A stretch of 64,000 bases of DNA from Bacillota bacterium (GTDB lineage Bacteria; Bacillota; Clostridia; Tissierellales; Tissierellaceae). The stretch's first letter is position 1. Every line of letters begins with the position of its first letter. Position numbers and translations under genes: made by a program. Positions 58,886-64,000 of the stretch are shown piece after piece. Under the pieces are notes generated by a model. That model saw only the letters and a list, made by a program, of their open reading frames with translations, made no database searches and was not told where the DNA came from. The stretch covers positions 134,402 through 198,401 of the forward strand of contig JAEWGC010000011.1 of assembly GCA_023388495.1 (NCBI GenBank). Reading direction: 5' to 3'.

Positions 58886-60010
58886 ATGATAAAAGAGTTA
58901 ATTAGGGCATTTTTATTAATTTTTGCAGCTGAAATGGGAGATAAAACCCAAATAATAGCTATGACATTTGCTACTCAATATAGGGTGAAAGAAGTAATCC
59001 TAGGGGTTGTATTTGGAGTAGTATTAAATCATGGAATCGCAATTATATTAGGAAGATTTATTTCTAAAGTAGTACCTATGAATTTAATTCAGATTATTGC
59101 AGGGATAATGTTTGTTATTTTTGGTATAATGGCATTAAAAGAAGAAGAAATGGAAGAATCTGAAAATAAGAAGGCTTTTGGACCTATAGTAACAGTGGCA
59201 TTGGCTTTCTTTATTGGAGAATTAGGTGATAAGACTCAGTTAACAGCTATGACCTTATCAACAGAAGGGAGCTACCCTCTTTTTATATTAATGGGAACCA
59301 CCTTAGGTATGGTTGCCACATCTGGACTAGGTATATTTGTAGGTAGTAAAATAGGAGAAAAAATACCTGAGCTTGCTATAAAGGTTGTTTCATCCATAGT
59401 ATTTATATTCTTTGGAAGCTTAAAGCTACTAAATACAATTCCAAAAGACTATATAAATATTCAAAATATTATTATATACTTATTATTAATCTTAGTTATT
59501 GAGTCTGTTTTAATTAAAAAATTATTTAGTAATAGAAGAAAGAACATTACTTCTCCTATGAAAGAGGCGGCTTCAGCCTTATATAATCAGACTAGGGCCC
59601 TTAAAGAGACTTTAGACAGTATCTGCTTAGGGGAAGAAAAGTGTGGAAGGTGTATGGGAGTAGACTGTTTAATTGGATACACTAGGTTTATTTTGAAGGA
59701 AGCTAGAGAAAATGCAAAATATTACCAGAGCTTTAATATTGATATAGACTCATTGATAAAAAAGGGATATGATAATAATAAGGTTATCCAAGCCTTAAGT
59801 ATGATAATAGTAGATTCCATAAATAATGGTTGGGATAATGATGAAAGCTTTGTAATTAATAGGATTAGAAAATCGCTAGAAATAATTATCTTTGAAAAAG
59901 AATTAAACGCTAATGTAGAACTTGAAGAATACCTAAAGGATGCAAAGAGAAAAAATAGTAGGTATGGAATGATATTAGAGAAAAAAATTTATGAAGATTT
60001 GCATAAGTAA
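58886..60010 (+). CDS. GDT1/TMEM165 (UPF0016) transporter with extra Cys-containing domain
   Basis: A 374-residue protein. The N-terminal half (about 1-210) has six or seven helices with the twin UPF0016 motifs EMGDKTQ (16-22) and ELGDKTQ (112-118), as in cation transporters (Mn2+ export in MneA-type proteins). Residues about 220-374 form a soluble extension not found in the usual 190-230-residue family members, with C247-X5-C253-X2-C256-X4-C261, a likely metal or cluster site. ATG 58886 follows GGGAGGA. Cytoplasmic placement of the extension is inference. Confidence 0.85.
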   Translation: MIKELIRAFLLIFAAEMGDKTQIIAMTFATQYRVKEVILGVVFGVVLNHGIAIILGRFISKVVPMNLIQIIAGIMFVIFGIMALKEEEMEESENKKAFGPIVTVALAFFIGELGDKTQLTAMTLSTEGSYPLFILMGTTLGMVATSGLGIFVGSKIGEKIPELAIKVVSSIVFIFFGSLKLLNTIPKDYINIQNIIIYLLLILVIESVLIKKLFSNRRKNITSPMKEAASALYNQTRALKETLDSICLGEEKCGRCMGVDCLIGYTRFILKEARENAKYYQSFNIDIDSLIKKGYDNNKVIQALSMIIVDSINNGWDNDESFVINRIRKSLEIIIFEKELNANVELEEYLKDAKRKNSRYGMILEKKIYEDLHK

Positions 60011-60083
60011 GATTTTACATATATTAGTGAGATAATTAATTGTTGCAAATCATATTTGTAAAAATAAAAGGGGGAATATAATA

Positions 60084-60542
60084 ATGGCTGAAAATCAATA
60101 TGTAGTTTTTAAATTAGGAAAAGGCGAATTTGGTATTGATATAATGAATGTAAAAGAAATTGGACCTTATGAAGAATCAATTTCTTTACCGAATACACCA
60201 TCATTTATCGAAGGAGTTATAAATTACAGAGGAAATGTTATACCAATTATAAATTTAAAGAATAGATTATCTCTTGGACAAGCTGAGGTAACAAAGGACA
60301 CGAGAATTATAGTTATTAGTCTAGATGAAAAAGAAGTTGGGTTCATTGTAGATGAGGCATCTCAAACAGTTAGGGTAAGTGATGATGAAATAGACCCTGC
60401 ACCCTCATTTATTAGTGGTGTTGATAAAAAATATATAACAGGAGTAGGAAAGTTAGATGAAAAGAGGCTATTAATTTTAATAGACCTTAAAAAAGTCTTA
60501 TCTAATGATGAAATAGAAGAAATACAAAATCTTGAGGTTTAA
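60084..60542 (+). CDS. cheW: CheW chemotaxis coupling protein
   Basis: A 152-residue single-domain CheW: QYVVFKLGKGEFGIDIMNVKEIGPYEESISLPNTPSFIEGVINYRGNVIPIINLKNRL is the conserved core. CheW links chemoreceptors to CheA, but no cheA, receptor or flagellar gene is in the window. It is seven bases ahead of degS, an unusual neighbour; co-expression suggests motility and the DegSU response are coordinated. Confidence 0.92.
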   Translation: MAENQYVVFKLGKGEFGIDIMNVKEIGPYEESISLPNTPSFIEGVINYRGNVIPIINLKNRLSLGQAEVTKDTRIIVISLDEKEVGFIVDEASQTVRVSDDEIDPAPSFISGVDKKYITGVGKLDEKRLLILIDLKKVLSNDEIEEIQNLEV

Positions 60543-60548
60543 GATAGT

Positions 60549-61706
60549 ATGGAACCGAAACAGGTTAGCATCAAAAGATTAAATGAGATATTGGAAGCAA
60601 CTATTGATTCCATTAAAGGAACAAAGGATGAGATATTTGAGATTGTTAATCATTCTAGACTTGAGTGTAAGAGGTTAGAAGATGAACTTAAATCCCTACA
60701 ACTTAAAATTAAAGATATATTTACTCAAATAGAAAGGCTGGAAGATCTTGATAGGAGAAGCCGTAATAACTTATCTAGCAAGAGTAAGAATTTTCACCTA
60801 TTTAGTGAAGATGATATAAAGGATGCCTATGATTTAGCCAATGGAATTAGAATAGAACTTTTATTGAAAAGAGAAGAAGAGAAAAATCTAATCGAAAGAA
60901 GGAAGGAAATCGAGATTAGGTTAAAAAATGCTTATGATGTATATAAAAAGGCTGAGAATATTAATAAGCAAATAACTGTAGCCACAGAGTATTTAATGGG
61001 GAATGCGGGAAATATAGCAGTTACTGTCGATGAGCTAAGTAAAAAACATTACTTAAGTATAAAAATTATAGAGGCACAGGAAGATGAAAGAAGCAGAGTG
61101 GCTAGAGATATGCATGATGGACCTGCTCAGTCCTTAGCTAATATTATAGTGAAGGCTGAATTGTGTGAAAGGTTATTAGATGTTGATCAAGATAGGGCTA
61201 AAAATGAGCTTCATAATTTAAAGGGAGTTATTAGAGGAACTTTAAAAGATGTTAGAAAGATAATATATGATCTAAGACCTATGTCCTTAGATGATCTTGG
61301 ACTTATTCCTACATTAGAAAGATATATATCTATTTTTGAGGAGGATACAGGAATAAAAGTAAGCCTTAAGGCTTTTGGACCCTTTGGGGACTTAGAATCT
61401 GCAGTGCAAATAGCTGTTTTTAGAATTATACAGGAATCTTTAAGTAATATTAGAAAGCATTCAAAGGCGAAAACTACTTCAATAATAATTGAAAAGTCTC
61501 TAGCTAAAATTAATTTATCTATTATGGATGATGGTATAGGATTTGACCCAGAAAATTATAAACAGAATTCTAATTTTGTATCAAGTGGATTTGGGTTAAT
61601 GAACATTAAAGAAAGGGTTGAATTGCTAAACGGAGAACTTCATATAAACTCTTCTCCTAACTTAGGAACAAGAATAAGCTTATTCATACCCTTAAATGAG
61701 GAGTGA
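60549..61706 (+). CDS. degS: DegS-like sensor histidine kinase
   Basis: A 385-residue soluble kinase, the same length as B. subtilis DegS. The N-terminal coiled-coil sensor (about 1-175) is followed by HisKA_3 with ERSRVARDMHDGPAQSLANI, where H189 matches the DegS phosphorylation site number, and an HATPase domain (IIQESLSNIRKHSKA, DDGIGFDPE, SGFGLMNIKERVELL). It should phosphorylate the DegU-like protein encoded next (overlapping starts and stops). Signal unknown. Confidence 0.92.
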   Translation: MEPKQVSIKRLNEILEATIDSIKGTKDEIFEIVNHSRLECKRLEDELKSLQLKIKDIFTQIERLEDLDRRSRNNLSSKSKNFHLFSEDDIKDAYDLANGIRIELLLKREEEKNLIERRKEIEIRLKNAYDVYKKAENINKQITVATEYLMGNAGNIAVTVDELSKKHYLSIKIIEAQEDERSRVARDMHDGPAQSLANIIVKAELCERLLDVDQDRAKNELHNLKGVIRGTLKDVRKIIYDLRPMSLDDLGLIPTLERYISIFEEDTGIKVSLKAFGPFGDLESAVQIAVFRIIQESLSNIRKHSKAKTTSIIIEKSLAKINLSIMDDGIGFDPENYKQNSNFVSSGFGLMNIKERVELLNGELHINSSPNLGTRISLFIPLNEE

Positions 61707-61711
61707 TAACA

Positions 61712-62371
61712 ATGAAGGATAAAAAAATTGAAGTTATAATTGCTGATGATCATGTGTTAATAAGAGAAGGTATAAAACAGATACTTGAATTGGAAGATGA
61801 TATAGTTGTTACTGGTCAAGCAGGTAATGGTGAAGAAGCCTTTCATATGACTATGAATTTAAATCCAGATATAGTATTATTAGATATAAATATGCCTAAA
61901 TTAAATGGAATAGAAACTCTTAGAAAATTTAAAGACATGGGTATAAAGTCAAAGGTGATTATATTAACTATACATGAGGATAAGGAATATATCCTAAAGA
62001 CATTAAAATTAGGTGCAAATGGATATATGCTAAAGGATTCAAATGCAGATAGTTTAATTAAGGGGATTCGTGATGTAGCAAGGGGTGAGAAATATATACA
62101 ACCAAGTGTTGCAGAGTTAGTGAGTAAAACTTCAAATTGTGATGAATATCTTAATATTGGTATCGATAAAATTAATTCTCTAACAAAAAGGGAATACGAA
62201 GTACTTATTTTAATTGCTGAAGGATTAAATAATAAAGATATTGCTGATAGACTATATATCAGCGAAAAAACTGTAAAGAATCATGTATCCAATATATTTA
62301 GAAAACTTGATTTGAATGATAGGGTTCAGGCTGCAATCTTTGCGTATAAAAATAATATAAAGAAATTGTAA
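61712..62371 (+). CDS. degU: DegU-like NarL/FixJ response regulator
   Basis: A 219-residue regulator: receiver with DDH acidic pocket and D58 (IVLLDINMPKLNGIETL), KP-type K in YMLKDSNAD, and a C-terminal LuxR-type helix-turn-helix (LTKREYEVLILIAEGLNNKDIADRLYISEKTVKNHVSNI). ATG 61712 follows GAGGAG; GTG 61703 overlaps that site. Last gene of the cheW-degS-degU group; its final codons form the left arm of a 20-base terminator. Confidence 0.92.
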   Translation: MKDKKIEVIIADDHVLIREGIKQILELEDDIVVTGQAGNGEEAFHMTMNLNPDIVLLDINMPKLNGIETLRKFKDMGIKSKVIILTIHEDKEYILKTLKLGANGYMLKDSNADSLIKGIRDVARGEKYIQPSVAELVSKTSNCDEYLNIGIDKINSLTKREYEVLILIAEGLNNKDIADRLYISEKTVKNHVSNIFRKLDLNDRVQAAIFAYKNNIKKL

Positions 62372-62412
62372 AAGACCAGATAGATTAAAATTTCTGGTCT
62401 TTTACAATTTCT
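62361..62412. terminator. Bidirectional terminator overlapping degU and LysR gene ends
   Basis: Perfect 20-base stem 62361-62380 / 62393-62412 with a 12-base loop. The left arm includes the degU stop; the right arm lies in the last codons of the opposing LysR gene. Confidence 0.92.
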
Positions 62413-63296
62413 AATATATAGTTCTTAAAGGTCTCGCTAAGGGGAGATAATTGTCTGTTTTTATGAAATGCAAAATAAAACTTTCTTGTAAAATCCAAAT
62501 CTTCAATATAGAAGACTTTATACCTTCCAAGGACTATATCATTTTGAACAGCCTTTTCAGATAAGAAACTAACACCTATACCAAGAGAAACTAATTCCTT
62601 AATGGCTTCCGTATCTTCAACATATGCGGCTATATTTAGTTTGTTAGTGGGAAGTTTAGTTTTTTCAAGTAAATTTTCCACTAAGGCTCTAGTACCTGAT
62701 CCTTCTTCTCTTAATATAATTTTTTCCCTAAATAATATATCTTTATCTATATAAGAAAAATTATCGCCAGGGAATTTGGAAGTATTAGGAGTGATTAAAA
62801 CTAACCTATCTTCCATCAAATCAATATATCTAATATTGTTTGATGGAAATTTAGCGCCCAAAATTCCAAAGTCGGTTTCGCCATCTAAAATACCTCTAAT
62901 AACTTTTTTAGAATCTTTATCTCCTACAGTAAAAGAAACATCGGGATATGAGATTAAAAAATTTTTCATTATAGTAGGAAGTAGGTACTTTCTAGGAACT
63001 GAACTTGAATATATATGTAGATGCCCTTGTATTTTGCCTTGATAGGAAGCTAAATCAAATTTTGCCATCTCACAAGAATTTAATATATTAATAGCGTACT
63101 TATATAATAAATTACCTGCATCTGTTAATGTGATTTTCTTACCAAATCTATTAATTAATAGGGTATCAAGTTCTTTCTCTAAATTTTGAATATGATTAGT
63201 CACAGTAGGTTGAGTAATAAAAAGTTTCTCGGCAGCTTTGGAAAAACTTTTCAACTTTGCAACTTCAACAAATGTTTCTAATTGTCTAAAATCCAT
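62385..63296 (-). CDS. LysR-family transcriptional regulator
   Basis: A 303-residue regulator: N-terminal winged helix (MDFRQLETFVEVAKLKSFSKAAEKLFITQPTVTNHIQNLEKELDTLLINR) and a periplasmic-binding-protein-like effector domain (about 90-295). It resembles the clostridial group annotated as selenium-metabolism-associated LysR or CysL-like; that likeness is from memory. ATG 63296 follows AGAGGTGAT. It faces away from the rRNA promoters with nothing divergent but the 34-codon frame, so its target is not evident. Confidence 0.88.
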   Translation of the reverse strand: MDFRQLETFVEVAKLKSFSKAAEKLFITQPTVTNHIQNLEKELDTLLINRFGKKITLTDAGNLLYKYAINILNSCEMAKFDLASYQGKIQGHLHIYSSSVPRKYLLPTIMKNFLISYPDVSFTVGDKDSKKVIRGILDGETDFGILGAKFPSNNIRYIDLMEDRLVLITPNTSKFPGDNFSYIDKDILFREKIILREEGSGTRALVENLLEKTKLPTNKLNIAAYVEDTEAIKELVSLGIGVSFLSEKAVQNDIVLGRYKVFYIEDLDFTRKFYFAFHKNRQLSPLSETFKNYILEIVKDQKF

Positions 63297-63585
63297 TAAA
63301 TCACCTCTCTTAAATTATTACTCTAACTCTATTGTAACAAAAAATACTTATAAATCTACAACTATTCTAGCAAAGATATAATAAAAAATACAATATTAAA
63401 TATCTATAAATAATGTTGCTACCATTGATTCAAGTAATATTAACAAAATGTTAATTAAGAATGGCAAAAGCCTATAATGAAGAATTAGAGTTGTTTTTTC
63501 TTAAAGCTCATATAGACGAAGTTGAAAATTATGAAATATTAAAGTGTGATTTTCCTAATTTGTAATAAAAAAACTCAAAAATGCG
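63297..63585. other. Intergenic region between LysR gene and rRNA promoters
   Basis: About 290 bases, very AT-rich. It should hold the LysR promoter. The only frame of note is 63461-63565 (34 codons, MAKAYNEELELFF...), which lacks a ribosome site and may be a gene remnant. No repeat or hairpin stands out. Confidence 0.4.
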
Positions 63586-63614
63586 TTGACAAATCTAGGT
63601 AAACAGTGTATAGT
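63586..63614 (+). promoter_or_regulatory. Tandem rRNA-type promoter P1
   Basis: TTGACA (63586-63591), 17-base spacer, TATAGT (63609-63614). Confidence 0.85.
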
Positions 63615-63692
63615 TATATATTGTCAGCAAAGAGACTTCTGAAGACACAAATTATGAAGTCTAAAAATTTTTAATAAAAGTTTAAAAAACTG

Positions 63693-63721
63693 TTGACAAC
63701 TCTCTGGAAAGAGAGTATGAT
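63693..63721 (+). promoter_or_regulatory. Tandem rRNA-type promoter P2
   Basis: TTGACA (63693-63698), 17-base spacer, TATGAT (63716-63721), with an A-tract UP-like element AGTTTAAAAAACTG before the -35. Confidence 0.85.
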
Positions 63722-63791
63722 AGTAAAAGTCGGCTGCGACAAGAAACTTCATAAATCAACAAAATGATTTGAAAAAAGTTTTAAAAAACAG

Positions 63792-63820
63792 TTGACAGCA
63801 AATAAAAAGTTTGCTATACT
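63792..63820 (+). promoter_or_regulatory. Tandem rRNA-type promoter P3
   Basis: TTGACA (63792-63797), 17-base spacer, TATACT (63815-63820), preceded by AGTTTTAAAAAACA, nearly the same as at P2. Confidence 0.88.
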
Positions 63821-64000
63821 AAGTAAGTCACCTCAACGAGGCGACGTTATGACCTAACACAACGAGCGTAGCGAATTGATGTAGGTCAAACGCAATGAGC
63901 ATCAAATCTATACGAACGATAGTGAGTAAAAAGATTTGCAATGCGAAACTGCAATGAACCTAGACAACTAAACAGTGTGAGAAACTTTGAATTATAAAAA
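63821..64000 (+). other. Structured leader, probably of an rRNA operon
   Basis: No coding frame. GC-richer than its surroundings, with local hairpins: GTCACCTC/GAGGCGAC (63827-63845), GACCTA/TAGGTC (63851-63856 with 63882-63887) and CAAATCT/AGATTTG. The ending ACAACTAAACAGTGTGAGAA resembles clostridial sequence just before 16S rRNA. The rRNA gene itself is not in the window, so this rests on three strong promoters plus leader style. Confidence 0.65.

Noticed and set aside
63461..63565. 34-codon frame MAKAYNEELELFF... upstream of the rRNA promoters
   Set aside because: No ribosome site, no recognisable family, and short enough to be chance; at most a gene remnant.
63970..63985. BoxA-like antitermination site near AACTTTGAATT
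   Set aside because: Only a partial match to the rRNA boxA consensus, too weak to annotate.
1..64000. CRISPR arrays, insertion sequences, prophage genes, tRNAs, T-box or classical riboswitches
   Set aside because: Looked for on both strands by eye; no repeat-spacer array, transposase, integrase, cloverleaf or known riboswitch core was seen.

Overview
The window comes from an AT-rich (about 30% G+C by eye), low-GC Gram-positive bacterium. The gene content points to an amino-acid- and peptide-fermenting member of Clostridia/Tissierellia: a fermentative-type hut operon, glutaminase, oligoendopeptidase F and aminoacyl-histidine dipeptidase, DUF1292 and DUF1540 proteins, a GlpP antiterminator, DegSU, many TTG/GTG starts with strong Shine-Dalgarno sites, and AGA/AGG as almost the only arginine codons. 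The genus is an inference. There are no transposases, prophage genes, CRISPR arrays or tRNAs. A likely 6S RNA lies at about 39.58-39.76 kb, and the window ends in the promoter and leader region of what looks like an rRNA operon.

Layout. 1-9.6 kb: end of pepD, small conserved proteins, a HAD phosphatase, a YtqA/MnmL-type radical SAM enzyme, a P-loop protein, a short DUF1540 gene at 3704-3874, two pseudouridine synthases, a TGS-uridine-kinase-like protein and glutaminase. 9.6-14.8 kb: a cassette of LytTR regulator, soluble GHKL kinase and two half-size ABC exporters; its arginine codon use differs sharply from its neighbours and it is flanked by near-identical terminator-like sequences. 14.9-22.4 kb: NagZ lipoprotein, alpha/beta hydrolase, membrane proteins, MFS and ABC exporters. 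22.4-29.4 kb: an envelope operon (polysaccharide deacetylase, OmpR-type regulator, sensor kinase, lipoprotein, membrane protein) whose promoter carries phased TGTAAM boxes, convergent with recX, GIY-YIG and glpP. 29.6-34.7 kb: FHA, SEDS, PBP and PepF. 34.7-46 kb: NAD kinase, another RluA enzyme, two unknown genes, an FtsH paralogue, 6S RNA, a PHP phosphatase, a BmrCD-like exporter and a YtxG/YtxH-like pair. 46-53 kb: lipid kinase, MarR and a 1791-residue pseudokinase-AAA-TPR-GAF-GGDEF-GAF protein. 53-58.8 kb: hutH-hutU-ftcD-hutI behind a possible leader-peptide attenuator. 58.9-64 kb: a GDT1/TMEM165 transporter with an extra Cys-containing domain, CheW, DegS, DegU, a LysR regulator and three tandem sigma-A promoters.

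How the genes fit together. Histidine becomes glutamate through HutH, HutU, HutI and FtcD; glutaminase, PepF and PepD also feed the amino-acid pool. Envelope biology recurs (SEDS/PBP, deacetylase, NagZ, MltG-like anchor, several ABC exporters), as does signalling (three two-component systems, CheW, a diguanylate cyclase). The most unusual items are the giant pseudokinase-GGDEF protein, the candidate hut leader peptide overlapping a terminator, the codon-atypical TCS-ABC cassette, and the phased operator array at 22.5 kb.
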